Below the pieces are notes generated by a model, which was given only the letters and a program-made list of their open reading frames with translations, made no database searches and was not told where the DNA came from. A stretch of 64,000 bases of DNA from Heterohyrax brucei (taxonomy: Eukaryota > Chordata > Mammalia > Hyracoidea > Procaviidae), in contig CM053142.1 of the NCBI GenBank assembly GCA_028571685.1, forward strand, positions 67,543,296 through 67,607,295, given 5' to 3'. The translations under genes were made by a program, and so were the position numbers. This document shows, one piece after another, positions 34,205 through 45,305 of the stretch. Position 1 is the stretch's first letter; each line of letters starts with the position of its first letter.

Positions 34205-36300
34205 AAAGTGAAGGTGAGGCTAAGATGGCAGAGAAATTAGATGCTTCCTGTGATCCTTCTAACAACAAAGACCCAAAGAATCAAATGAATCAATTATATA
34301 TGACATTCTAGGAGCCCTGAACATCAAAGGGAAAGTTGAGAAATTGGACTGAGCATCAAGGAAGGGAGAATAGGTCCAGAAGTACCCAGGACTGGCCAGA
34401 TCTGACCCAATGGGAGTCAGCGCTCTGCCAGCAGTTGGCAGCAGTGAGCTTGGTGAGCAGAATGATGGCTTTCAGAGGGTGTCTCCCTCAGTGGGAGAGA
34501 CCAAGTGGTGGATTCATGCCTCCAGACTCAGTGAAAGACTGCATTTGACTATCAAAAGCTAAATGGGTCACATCTAATCTGCTATGAAAGGATATGTCTT
34601 TCCTTCAGAATAAACTTTTCTCCCTCTTTCCAGCACTTTCCCCTTCCCTTCTCTGCACTGCACCCAGCTCTGAAGTCTGATGCCATTACCAAAGCCAGAA
34701 GTAGGACTTGTTACACATGCTCTAACCCATATATCTAGACTCAGAGAGAGAATAATTTAACAAACAAGGGGTGGGAGAAATAAATAAATAAAATAACCTG
34801 CCAGTTTATGTAAGCCAGGAAATCAGGGCAAAAACAGTTCCTTTGCATAGGCTCAAGCATAAGGAGATACACCTTTCTCACAAATACTCACTGACTGCTC
34901 TCAGCCCCCTACCTTTCTCAGTGCATGCATTCAGATACTTGTACCTACACCAAACACCCTTGCCCATTTAGGACTGTAGTGGACAATGTGCACCACACAC
35001 TTATTGACACACTACCTGGGCACCTGAGCTGCATGCTACAAGAAAAGCAGACAGATGCCAGGGTCACTTGCCTAGTAACATCTCTAACCACGTGGTGACA
35101 GCACATTAGAACCTTAAAGGTGCCAATAATCAAACTAGCTCACACAAGTAGACTAATCTGGCATTTTAAAACAAAACAAGAAGCTAGAATACAGTAAGAA
35201 AACATAAAGTAAATAAATACAACAACTTATTTATGGCTCAGAGACAACAGTCGAATCCCTTAAAGAGGCAGACCATGATGGCTTCAGAAAGTTCCCCAAA
35301 CAAAGAATCAGTTAATCTTCCAGATGAAGAGAACTTCCTAGAGTTATCAGAGGTAGAATACAAAAGATTAATATTTAGAACTCTTGAAGAGATCAAGAAT
35401 ATGATGTAAAATGCAGAACAGAATGACAGCTTGAGTAAGCTGCAACAAAGCAGAGAAAAATCATTAAGAAATTAAGAAGATTAATAATAAAATTACAGAA
35501 TTAGACAACTCCATACAAAGTCCAAAGAGCAGAATCAAGGCAATACAAGGTTGAATTAGCAAGACTGAACCTAAAACACTTGACACCAACATATTCTAGG
35601 AAAAATCAGATAAAAGAATTTAAAAATAGAAGAAAAACTAAGAATTATGTGGGACTCTATCAAGAGGAATAAGTTGTGAGTGATAGGAGTAACAGAACAG
35701 GGGGATAACAGAAAATACAGAGAGAACTATTGAAGATTTGTTGACAGAAAACTTCCCTGATATTATGAAAGATCAGAAAATACCTATCCAAGATGCTCAT
35801 CAAACTCCATGCAAGGTAAATCCCAAAAGGAAGACACCAAGACATATTATAATCAAACTTGCTAAAGTTAAAGACAAGGAGATAATTTTAAAGGCAGTCA
35901 GGGAGAAATGAGAAATAATCTACAAAGGAAAGTTACTAAAACAGCTCAGACTACTCAGTTGAAACCATGCACACAAGAAAGCAATGGGATGACATACACA
36001 GAGCCTTGAAGGAAAAAACTGCCAGTCAAGAATTATATATCCAGCGAAACCGTCTCTCAAATATGATGGTGAAATTAAGACATTTCTAGAAAAAAATAGA
36101 AGTTTAGAGAATTTGCAAAAAGCAAACCAAAATTTCAAGAAATACTAAAGGAAGCCCTTTGGTTAGAAAATCAATAACATCAGATAACAGCTCAAGACTA
36201 GAATGCAGGGCAGAGCAACCAGATGCAGATAGGGAAATCACAAAAATAAATCAGAGCTTAAATACTGAAAATAGGGAAACAAAGATGTCATGATGTAAAA
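34205..36300 (+). mobile_element. L1/HAL1-like element with 5' UTR and ORF1 but no ORF2
   Basis: It starts near 'gaggctaagatggcagagaa', an L1-type start, runs through a 1 kb 5' region, then an ORF1 ruin (about 35,270-36,175) homologous to ORF1 of L1 copy 2 (LPDEENFLELSEVEYKRLIF; QPRI-like 'ccagtcaagaattatatatc'). After ORF1 the sequence decays by about 36,300 without any ORF2 landmark. Confidence 0.65.
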
Positions 36301-36324
36301 GATGACAATATTATAACATATTTC

Positions 36325-36450
36325 TTAACCTCTCTGAATCTCAAATTCCTCTTCTATGAAATGAGCTTAATATCAGTGCCCAAAGTTGTTGTGTGGCAAA
36401 GTACCTAGCACAGCATCTGCTACATAATAGATGCTCAATAAATGTTAGTT
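36325..36450 (+). repeat. MIR
   Basis: 'ttcttaacctctctgaatct', 'tatgaaatgagcttaatatc', 'agatgctcaataaatgttag'. Confidence 0.8.
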
Positions 36451-36569
36451 TTCCCTTCTCCTTTGAGTGCAAAGAACATATGGCCTGAGCGTCAAGGCTT
36501 TGTCTCATTCTCCCTACTCTTATTCCTGAGTTTGCTGCTCCAGCCACTAGGCTTCCTTGTTGTTCCTTG

Positions 36570-36770
36570 AATAGCTGAAGCACATATCTGCCCTGATCTT
36601 TTCACCTAAACTTCTTTACCTGGAATATTCCCCAGATATTTGCACGGGTTGTTCTTCATTTAATGCAATCTCTGATCAGACCACCTCCTCGGAGAGGACT
36701 TCTCTAACTACCTCATCCCAAGAAGAGACTGATTCTGTTTTATAGTAGTAGCAAGACTCTCATCTCCAAC
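36570..36770 (+). repeat. L2 fragment
   Basis: 'ctgatcttttcacctaaact' and 'gaatattccccagatatttg' with 'gaggacttctctaactacct' follow the L2 3' order. Confidence 0.6.
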
Positions 36771-37500
36771 CGTCTAATTTCTGTTCTCTGTGTGCTCTAG
36801 AAACCCCATGATAGGAGGAACACAAAATAATTGCATTGAGAGAATTTCCAGAAAGTCAGTCCCTTGTTATAGAAAAGAGGTCCCTTTAATCATTAAAAAA
36901 CACAGACAAGCCACTTTAGGCCCAAATGCCTCTCAACCTCCAGCCTCACCACATGGTGGAAGGTGGCAGAGATGATACACATAACAACTGGGCCAGAATT
37001 GGAGTTTGGTGTTGAATCCAGCCTTACCCACCCCTCAACACAACCTCTTCAATCAGCAAGAAAGCAGTTCAGGTACCACAGAGAAGTAACTCAGAGAGCA
37101 GAAGAGAGTGCTAACAGAGACTTCACCAGGTCCTTTGCTCCCCAAATGATAATTACACAGCAGGGTACAGTGAGGAACAAATGGGCCCTCGATGCCCAGC
37201 AGCGCAGGGTGACAAGACAGCTGGCAAAGTGCTCTGATATTAAGTCACAAAGACAAAGTCCAGCAAAATGAAGGAGTTGAGAGTGTCACAGTCCTCTGAG
37301 AGAACCCCACTTCGTCCTCCCTCCACCCGTAAACTCTCCTTTGGACTCAGAGATAACCTTACTCAACAGGACTTTCCACCCTGGACCAGGGTCCACATGG
37401 TCCCAAAGAGTGTCTTCCACACGTGCTCACAAAGCATCAGGACTGTGACCAAAACTTGCCTGTTAGTCTCCTCAACTCGTTTCATGCCAGAGAAACCTGT
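36771..37500. other. No recognised feature
   Basis: Short open frames only, without recognisable protein similarity or splice logic. Unique-looking. Confidence 0.4.
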
Positions 37501-37504
37501 TACC

Positions 37505-37700
37505 TTAGAGTGGATTCCAGTGATAACAACGCTATGGGACACAGTAGAGCTAACTGCTCCTTACAGTTTCCAAGGCTAACATCTTTAAGGAAGCGGACTG
37601 CCACAGTTCCTCCTGTGGAGAGGCTGGTTGGTGGATTCCAACAGCTAACAGTTCTGTTAGCAGCTAAGCGCTTTAGCCACTGTGCCACCAGGGCTCCTTT
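37505..37700 (-). repeat. AfroSINE
   Basis: 'gctggttggtggattccaac', 'ttagcagctaagcgctttag' and 'ccactgtgccaccagggctc' define the reversed tRNA-like head. Confidence 0.85.
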
Positions 37701-38479
37701 TCTTGCCAAAGGAATGGAAACCTCCCCCCTCGTCATGCCTCTCAAGAACCACAAGAATGAGATATCCAACAAAATTCCTCTTCCCAACAAGGTTAATACT
37801 GCTCTAACATCTAACAGTATCATTTGGGAGGTGCTGCACTCTAATAATCTCCTCCTCAAACTCCACCTTAATTTGCATTTCTTCTAAAACCCCAAGAAAG
37901 GCACATCTTTGTGTTTCTCCACCTGAGATGCAAATGACTGAGACCTTGCTAAGGACAGATTTTCCAAAGAGCTGCAACAGACTTTCTGAACTGTGAGGAC
38001 GGTCCAGCGATGCCCAAGTCAGATTTGCTCAGGGTGAAATTGAACCCCTCACTAGACTTTGAATCAAACCAGCCTAGTTGTCCGCTTACCTCAGATAGAC
38101 TCTAAATGTTCAAGGACTTGTAACCAAGAGCCACAAAATCCCAGGGGCTGGAATTTGTAACCATCCATCAAAACAACAGTGGCACCAATCCTCTGCCTGT
38201 TGTCCTACCTTCCTGCTCCTTTATTTAAAAAATAATAAAAGTTTTAAAAAATTAAATCAGAAAATGACCTGGAAATTGCTAAGGGATGCCTAAGCTTCCC
38301 TACTCAGGGGAGAAAGGGTCAGCAAAGAGGGCTCAGCTCCCCTTACCAACCCCTCCACTTTCCAGGTTCACTTGGAGTCACCAGTTCTGAAAGATGAGAG
38401 TTAGGATGCCTTTTCCTCTCCCCGCTCCCCTCGCCTCCCACCAGCCCCTCTCCCTCCCACAACTTGCCGATTGCCCAGG
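37701..38479. other. Probable ANO2 intron 1 start, no element recognised
   Basis: No repeat identified. CpG density rises toward the exon at 38503. Confidence 0.4.
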
Positions 38480-38930
38480 GTCCCCTAGCAGGGGAGACTC
38501 ACCGCGCAGCGCCGGTGTGGCCATGGCGGGGGCGAAGGGAACGTGAAACCCGGACTCGCCCGCCGCTTCGCTCTCTTCTGGACAGGCTTATTCGGCGGCG
38601 AGGCTAATTCCATCGCGGCTCAACTGGGTCTGACACGCCCGCCCCTCGCCTGCCGCCGCCTCCTCCCCCATTGCTGCCCAAGCCACGGCCACCGGGAGGT
38701 CCCGCCGGTGCCCAGAGAGCACTGGCCCCGCCAGCGGAGCGTCGAGAAAGGGGGACGTTCCAGTGGTCGTGTGAAGTTCAGGACACGCTCAGGTTAATGC
38801 AGCTGAGGTTAATGGAGGGGCAAGACAGAAATGGCTCTCTCTTCTCCTCGACCCTCGCAGGCGCCTCAGACTGGTTCCGGCGTGAATATTTCAATCGGAT
38901 TATCGCAAGAGAGCCGTGTGGCTGATTAGT
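38480..38930 (-). promoter_or_regulatory. ANO2: CpG island, probable ANO2 promoter and 5' UTR
   Basis: This is the only CpG-rich block in the window, with many cg dinucleotides between about 38,500 and 38,900 (cgccgccgc, cggcggcgagg, cgcccgcccctcgcc). It overlaps the ATG-donor exon at its left end. No TATA box is evident. Several homeodomain-type TAAT/GGATTA cores lie upstream of the ATG on the minus strand (38,605; 38,897-38,902; 38,924-38,928). Transcription start not determined. Confidence 0.7.
38503..38524 (-). CDS. ANO2: Probable ANO2 exon 1, coding part (22 bases)
   Basis: On the minus strand an ATG at 38524 opens the codons for MATPALR followed by one G, then a strong donor GTGAGTC at 38502. 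ANO2 (anoctamin-2) is a calcium-activated chloride channel of olfactory cilia and photoreceptor terminals. Its mammalian N-terminus begins MATP...R followed by Asp, which agrees with a phase-1 exon end on the G of a GAC codon. Position also supports it: in mammals ANO2 lies tandem and downstream of VWF on the same strand, and this exon is about 6.5 kb beyond the VWF poly(A) site in a CpG island. Exon 2 was not found. The call rests on position, phase and a very short peptide. Confidence 0.62.
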
Positions 38931-39470
38931 TTCCAATCTCGCTAGCAAAATCTCACCGCCCCCAAAGGGCTATCCACTGTCCAAGGGATCGCCTCCTTCC
39001 TACACCTGCCTTCAAGTCCCCTCACCACCAGCTGCCCTCACCTTTTTCTGGATAAGGCAAGAAGAAAAGGAGCAGGAGGTGGGAGAAAGTACACCAGAGG
39101 CAGGTAGAGCAGAAGGAGGACAAAAGGCGGGAGGAGGAGAGGTACTGTAAGAGCCTCCTTGGGAGACGATGGCAGTGGGCTAATGAGCGCTGAGGAAGTA
39201 GTGACAGCAAGCTCCATCCCTGAAAAAGAAACTGCACTGTCTCTCTGGAAACTTTTGGACACCTGGCCAGAGACAGATGGAAGAGAAGACCTTCAAAGGC
39301 TCATTGTGGATGCGTGGATTTACAGTTCCGAGATGCCCTCAAGTTAAATTCACTAATACTCAGGGCACAGGAAATGAAAAAGAATTATGTTGAAATCAAG
39401 CTTATCCTGTTATGATCAGTTACTGACCTTCATGTAGGAAAAACATGCTATTTCCTTATACCAATAAGGT
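38931..39470. other. Intergenic upstream of ANO2; purine-rich patch
   Basis: 39,055-39,150 is rich in A and G ('gaagaaaaggagcaggaggt'). Nothing else recognised. Confidence 0.4.
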
Positions 39471-39479
39471 AGTCTGTAG

Positions 39480-39815
39480 ATGATTTCTCCCTGTTTTATA
39501 GATGAAGAACTGAGGTGGTAAAGAGGAGTTAAGTGTATAATATCAGATAATGAGTCAACGGCAGAGCCAGAAGGAAAATCATTATTGTGTCCCAACCCAC
39601 GCCTTTTTCTAGCTACTACAGGTAATAATGAGTAATGGTTAAACAGGACTTGTTTTTTCATCAGGTACTCTTCTCAGTGCTTTACCCTAATAATTACTTT
39701 ACTTCTAACAATAGTTCTGAGGTAATTACTGCTAGCATGCCCATCTTACAGACAAATGCAGTGTAAAAGCTCAAGTAACCTACCTCTGAGAGGGAGAACC
39801 AGGACCCCAAAGCAG
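39480..39815 (-). repeat. MIR fragments (two adjacent)
   Basis: 39480-39600 ('tgttttatagatgaagaact') and 39660-39815 ('caggtactcttctcagtgct', 'catcttacagacaaatgcag') each match MIR in reverse orientation. Confidence 0.7.
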
Positions 39816-39967
39816 TTTTGAATCTGTACTCAAAATTCTTTGCTATAGCCCTAGCTGTCTCCCAAATAATGCCTGCTTCCCCACTGATTTCAGGGACCTT
39901 TCTCTGTTGTCTTTACAGTTCCTGTGCCTTTTTAAAATTTCCACCATGGTGCCTTTATCCATCTGAT

Positions 39968-39993
39968 TTTTTTTTTTTTTTTTTTTTTTTTTT
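39968..39993 (+). repeat. Poly(T) tract
   Basis: About 26 consecutive T. No retroposed body recognised on either side. Confidence 0.9.
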
Positions 39994-39994
39994 G

Positions 39995-40785
39995 CTTCTT
40001 CCAATGCTTTCTTAGTCCTTGTGTACTCTCCAGCTCAGACTCCTCCTAAAACATTTGCTTTGGACAATTCTGTCTCATCTGGTTTCAGGAGAGGACCCCT
40101 GAGACCAGAGGCCAACTCTGCCCTTCCAATAGCTCTAAAATAAAGCAAGGCTGCTAAGACACACCTCCTACCAGTTTTTCTGTCTGCATCCTAACATCTT
40201 TGTAATCAAATGCACAATTTTCTTGATTTGGCTTTTTCTGGACAATAAAATCAGTAAATATAAAATCAGGCAATCAAGGCACAGGCCACTGGGAAATGAA
40301 CAACTTAATGCTGAAGAAGCAACCTCCCTGCTGAGCTTCTCTGTGGCCCCTGCCTCCAACAACACCTTGTCCTCAGGTAGAGTGTTAGGCGATCAGTCAG
40401 AAAGACAGTTAATTCCCTGTCCCTGGATCTGGTTTCTGTCTGCAGAGACCTTAGAGGCTACTCAAAGTTGGGGGCAGGGTGATGGATGGAGAGATGACAA
40501 CCTTTGAATTATTGAGCAGTTATATAAAACGTCCATCCATTCTTTCTTCCGTCTACGCCACTGTACTGTACCAGATCTACTCAATATAATCCAGGCCATT
40601 TTCCTGTAACATATCTTCTCTTCAGGCTAATCTCAGCTACAGAAATGGGTGAGACCTAACAATGCAGCAGTCACCAGGCTCCACGGCAGTGATGAAAGAA
40701 TCTATAGGCAAAAAGGACCATGCAGCTCCGGTGGATTGGCCTGGGAGTTCAGCTAGGAATCAAGGCACCTCCATGCTGAAGCAGG
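39995..40785. other. No recognised feature
   Basis: No exon, repeat or motif that I can support. Confidence 0.35.
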
Positions 40786-40789
40786 CCCT

Positions 40790-40860
40790 ACCCCATAGCA
40801 GCTGTATGTCCCTGTCAAGTCACCTGAGCATTCTGAGCTCCTTTCATCATCTGTAAAGTA
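40790..40860 (+). repeat. MIR fragment used as a mariner target
   Basis: 'ctgagctcctttcatcatct' then 'gtaaagta' is the MIR 'ttcctcatctgtaaaatg' region, cut at TA by the element at 40861. Confidence 0.6.
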
Positions 40861-41409
40861 CGAGTTCTGACAATTAAGGTTGCAAACTCTTCCTAGAGAA
40901 AGTGCTACATACCCCATTGCTGAACATCACTATGGTCACCTTCAAAGTACTCCCTTTGGGAAGCTACGCACTGACGCCAGTGCCCAGTCTACCCTTCAGA
41001 GCAATTTTGGAACTCCTTTTCTGGAATGGCCATCAGAATTGTCTCTCGTATTACCCTTGATGTTCTCAATATCATCAAGATGTCTTCTTTTCAGTATTGC
41101 CTTTATCTTTAGGTAAAGAGTCATTGGGGGCCAAATCAGGTGAGTAGGGTGGGTGTTCAAATACGGTTATTTGTTTACTGATTAAAAATTCCCTCACAGA
41201 TAGCTATACAATTAAGTTCGTGAACTTGCCACTGTGTTATCATATGCAATAGCCATTCCAGAAAGAGTTCCAAAATTGCTTCAAAGGGTGGACTAGGCAC
41301 TGGCATCGGTGTATAACTTCTCAAGAGGAGAACTTTGAAGGTGACCATAGTGATTTGGCAATGAGGTATGTAGTACTTGGAACAATGAAGTTCACAGACT
41401 TAGACCTTG
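40861..41409 (-). mobile_element. Foldback mariner derivative, copy 3
   Basis: Begins 'cgagttctgacaattaagg' and ends 'cacagacttagaccttg', with TA on both sides (40859-40860; 41410-41411). Left arm 40861-41030 and right arm about 41250-41409 are inverted complements. The minus strand of the left part retains mariner C-terminal similarity. Same internal layout as copy 2. Confidence 0.8.
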
Positions 41410-41411
41410 TA

Positions 41412-41984
41412 GTGGACAATGGCTAGGCAACAGATTAGATGATATCTCAGTCCTTTCTAGCTCCATCATCCAATACTTTCAATGAGCTCCATTTCTCCTT
41501 GTGTAAGAGGAGTTTGGAAGGAAAATCTCCATGAAATTCTCATAGCACATCAAATTATAACATCTCCTTCATCGTCGTGGGTATCCTCTCCCACAATATT
41601 GGGCTCCACCATCTTACCAGCATACACGTGTAAATATTTTTCATAAATTTTAAGGAAGAGTAATTTTTAATTGAAAGCAATGGTACTAATTAGTGATTTG
41701 AGGACTTGGTGATGTTTGGTGTATACCACTTCCACTTTCATTAAAGGATGTCTGTGGTAGGTAGAGACTTGACATCCAACATAAAGTTAATAATAAACTC
41801 AGCTGTTTCACCGCCCGGGATGAAGGACATTCTAAATGCTCTGCCCATGACTCAAAGTCACTTATTTCTCCATATGAAGCTTGATTTCCCCCATTTCTTT
41901 TTTAATTACTTCTTACATGTGGAGAGCAAATTACAGCTTCCACAGGACTTTCAAGTTTTGTATTACCCTCAAAACCCTGTGAGT
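41412..41984. other. No recognised feature
   Basis: No exon, repeat or motif that I can support. Confidence 0.35.
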
Positions 41985-42058
41985 GACCAGGTAAAACCAT
42001 GTATGTAAATGCCTACCACAGTGTCTGACCCCTCTTAAGTACTCAATAAATACAGTGA
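41985..42058 (+). repeat. MIR 3' tail
   Basis: 'atgtatgtaaatgcctacca' and 'gtactcaataaata' fit the MIR end. Confidence 0.55.
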
Positions 42059-42492
42059 AACAAAAACAAACATAAAAAAAGGGTAACCACTAAAGACTAT
42101 AGCATATGCAATCCTAAACAACAGTAATAGCAAACAGTAATTTACAAGTGGATATACAGGTAGATATGTATGCTGAACAGGTGTGGGAGATCATAGGGGA
42201 GTATTCCAAAGTGCATATATAGGTGTGGTTGTAGATACTTCTACACATGTGTATATATATTAATTTATAGATACATATACATGTATATACATAAAATAAA
42301 ACACATAGGGGGCACAGTTATGGGAACTATTAAGACATAACCAAACACTTCAGTGGGTCTGAGATACTGGGCTTGAAGGCCAAGGACCATAGTCTAAGGG
42401 GACATCTGGGTCAACTGGTGCAGTATGATGAATCACTTAGTGTCACCTTTCTCTCCATGGTCTTGTAGCTCCCACTCAGGTGACTGGGTGGG

Positions 42493-42944
42493 TGTTTTAG
42501 TTACCACAAGTTGATGGCTTTAAAAGGAGAGATTTTGTTTTGTCACAGTCCGGTAGGTTGAGTCCAAATTCAGAGTGTCAGCTCCAGGGGAAAGCTTTGT
42601 CTGCTGGTACTAGAGGAAGGTCGTTGTCATCAGTCTTCCCTTGGGCTGGAAACTTCTGAATCTCAGAGACCTCAGTCCTTTCCAAAGGATGTCCTCAGCT
42701 GCCAGCACTGCTTTTTGGTGGTATGAGATGCCCAAATGTCTCTGCTAGCTTCTGACGTTTATATCCCAAGAGACTGCCTCAAAGCACAAAACAAACTTAC
42801 ACATTGAATCTTGCCCTACCCACACAACTGCTGCCCATACACCCTCATTAATACCATAGAGGCAGGAACACCACACAATACCAGGAATTATGGCCCAGCA
42901 AAATTGCTACAAATTTTTTAGGAAACACAATTCAATCTATGACA
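42493..42944 (-). mobile_element. Solo LTR, MLT1-like MaLR, with 5-bp duplication
   Basis: On the minus strand it runs from TGTCATAGATTGAATTGTG to 'ggtaactaaaaca'. Flanks are GTGGG at 42488-42492 and 42945-42949, a perfect duplication. Same family as 9473-9961. Confidence 0.88.
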
Positions 42945-43757
42945 GTGGGGCTGCACAAATAAGGCTGTCATGACCCATCAAAGGGCCCTTAAAACAGAAC
43001 CAATTCCAGAGCAGAAAGAAAGCTCACCACTACCACTAAGGAAGGAGACACCAGCAAGAGTGATCAGCAGAAGAGACCCACAGCAGATAGTATGGTGGGC
43101 TTCCTGGCTCACAAAACAAGAAAGGTGAATGCCTTTAGGCAGAGACTGAGGGCCAGGGAGAAGCCTACAACTGACCCATGAATTGGGGGACTTGCCAGTC
43201 TTCTCAACTGTGTGGGCCACTTTCTTTACACAGTTTGTAAGTTTAAGAGAAGTTGCAGTGAATTAGGGAACCCAAAGACAGGAGGAAGAGGACTGGGGGA
43301 GAGGAAGTTTGGTGTTAGAGATGATGCAGTGGTACAGCAGCTTAGAAAGGCTGGACACTTGGGATATCTTTAACCTCTACCTCTTAGGAACAAGCTTTAT
43401 GCTGATTCTTATAAAACAAATTATTCATTTAATTGGCATACCGTAGTCCTTAAAAATAATGTCTTACACCTTACCGTAGTCAGTAGCATTTGGAGTTTAA
43501 AAGCTTGCAAGCTGCCAGATAAGATACAACTGTTAGTCTTTCCCTGTCTGAAACAAAGGAGATTGAAGAAAACCAAAGACTCAAGAAAGCAATTAGTCTA
43601 TAGACTAACTGTAAAACCACATCTAAATTCATAAGAAAGAGCAGACTGGTCTGACAGAGATTGCAAGAACAACTGAGACTGTAGCCCTAGGATACCAGTC
43701 TAACACGGAACTGAAGCCACTTCCAAAGATTACCTTTCAGCCAAATAACAGACCAAA

Positions 43758-43892
43758 ACCAAACCAATCCCATGGCTTTCCAGTCAATTCTGACTTACAG
43801 CAACCTGATAAAACAGAGTGGAACTGCCCTATAAGGTTTCCAAGGATAGGCTAGTAGATTTGAACTGCCAATCTTTTGGTTAACTACAGTGA
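43758..43892 (-). repeat. AfroSINE
   Basis: 'aaaccaaaccaatcccatgg' to 'gatttgaactgccaatcttt'. Confidence 0.8.
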
Positions 43893-43911
43893 TCCAGATA
43901 ATAGATAGAAC

Positions 43912-44075
43912 CAAAAAAACCAAACCTACTGCCATCAAGTCAAGTCCAACTCATAGCAACCTTTTAGGACAGAATAGAACTGTCCCATAATGTTTCTAAG
44001 GAGCAGCTGATAGATTTGAACTGCCAGCCTCTTGATTAGCAGCTGCAGAATTTAACCACTATGATACTTAGGCCT
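43912..44075 (-). repeat. AfroSINE
   Basis: 'ccaaacctactgccatcaag' to 'tttaaccactatgatactta'. Stands 20 bases from the previous copy. Confidence 0.85.
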
Positions 44076-44349
44076 ATAAAATAAACAATAATACCTGTGA
44101 GGAAGGTGCTTCTTAGAACAATCAACTACACAGGACCAAAAGGGCAACACTTGCCCAGAAGCAAAGATGAGAAGGCAGGAAGGGGCAGGGAAAGATGAAT
44201 GGAAACAGGGAACCCAGGGTGGAAATGGGGACATTGCTGACACATTGTGGGGATTGTAACCAATGTCACACAACAATTTGTGTATGAATTACTGAATGGG
44301 AAAGTAATTTACTACATAAACCATCACCTAAAGAACAATAAAATGTTCA

Positions 44350-45010
44350 AAACAACCCATGAGTGAGACTGACATTCCTGTATTCCATGAGGAAACTGAG
44401 TCTGGAACCATGAAGGGACTTGTTTGAGGCCATACAATTCAGCTAGGGCCATATGTGTTGGCCCATCTGCCTCCAAGTCTGGGGCTGCATCTGTGGAGGC
44501 CGCATTCCTGCCCCTACCAGAGCCTCACTTCCAGGTCTCCGTCAGTGCTCAGCCCCCTCTCCCCACAGCCCCCACGAGGGCCACTGAGGAAACACAGGAA
44601 CTCTGTCTGTCAAGGCTCAGAAAAACCATTGTACATCTCATCAAACCCTTCTCCACAATGCCAGCCATGATGACAAGAGACAGCCGTACCCATCCAGGCT
44701 CCTGGGCCCACCCCTCTGCTATGCTCAGAGTCTCTGGATTCGGAGATTTCAGAGCTTGGTGTTCCTGAGCAAGTCCCCTTCATTTCAGGCTACCAGGCTG
44801 AGTTTCACGAGACCTGATCTCTCTACACTATACCCCCTCCATTCTCCAGGGCACTAAGAACACACAGAAACAGAGGCGAGAGGTTACTTTTTCCCAAGAG
44901 GTCAGCAGCGCCCACCCACAGACACCAGGGCTGCAGTGTGCTCTCCCTACTAACTTCCACGGCCTACAGTTGCCATCTTGGCCTGCAAGACACAGTGAAC
45001 CATCAGACTT
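44350..45010. other. Region just past the VWF 3' end
   Basis: No repeat or exon recognised. Open frames of up to 114 codons have no family resemblance and no splice logic. Confidence 0.4.
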
Positions 45011-45031
45011 TTGCAAGATGAGAAATTAGCC

Positions 45032-45037
45032 TTTATT
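45032..45037 (-). terminator. VWF: VWF polyadenylation signal AATAAA
   Basis: The plus strand reads tttatt, which is AATAAA on the VWF strand, about 80 bases after the stop codon. Cleavage would be expected 10-30 bases further on, near 45,010, giving a compact 3' UTR in line with the short UTR known for mammalian VWF. Confidence 0.85.
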
Positions 45038-45116
45038 GTGGGCCCAGCAGGGCACAACAGCAGCACATGCGGAGGACTGAGCAGCATGCTGGCCACTGGC
45101 TGGCCTGGACAAGGCC

Positions 45117-45305
45117 TCACTTGCTGCACTTCCGGGGGGAGCACTTGCACTGCAGGGCGTTGAGGACCTCGTGGTATACCACGGAGCCATTGGCACAGTG
45201 TAGGGCCACCCGCATAGGCTCCGTTTGTGTCGGCGAGCAGCAGGAGCACTGGTCCTGCACATCCTCGGTGTCGATGGAGTATATGGCTTTGCTGGAGCAC
45301 TTGCC
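45117..45305 (-). CDS. VWF: VWF exon 52, coding part: C-terminal cystine knot and stop
   Basis: Encodes 62 codons plus TGA, from [20 protein letters not shown] to CSPRKCSK (human 2752-2813). The acceptor is 'tgctgtattgCAG'. Cys2771, Cys2773 and Cys2811, the interchain dimerisation cysteines of the VWF CTCK, all fall at their expected positions. CANGS keeps the Asn2790 sequon. The exon continues into a short 3' UTR of about 105 bases. Confidence 0.98.
   Translation of the reverse strand, partial: GKCSSKAIYSIDTEDVQDQCSCCSPTQTEPMRVALHCANGSVVYHEVLNALQCKCSPRKCSK

Larger units (their letters stand above)
43400..44343 (+). mobile_element. L1 type B 3' UTR fragment with two AfroSINEs inside
   Basis: 'aagcttgcaagctgccagat', 'cagactggtctgacagagat', 'cattgctgacacattgtggg', 'tgtatgaattactgaatggg', 'acctaaagaacaataaaatg'. 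The two SINEs interrupt it. Confidence 0.7.

Noticed and set aside
38481-38495. EBF/Olf-1 site next to the ANO2 donor (TCCCC...GGGGA)
   Set aside because: The spacer of five bases is too long for the TCCCNNGGGA consensus.
38543-38925. Two 84-codon plus-strand frames in the CpG island
   Set aside because: GC-rich sequence yields open frames by chance; no family resemblance and no splice support on that strand.
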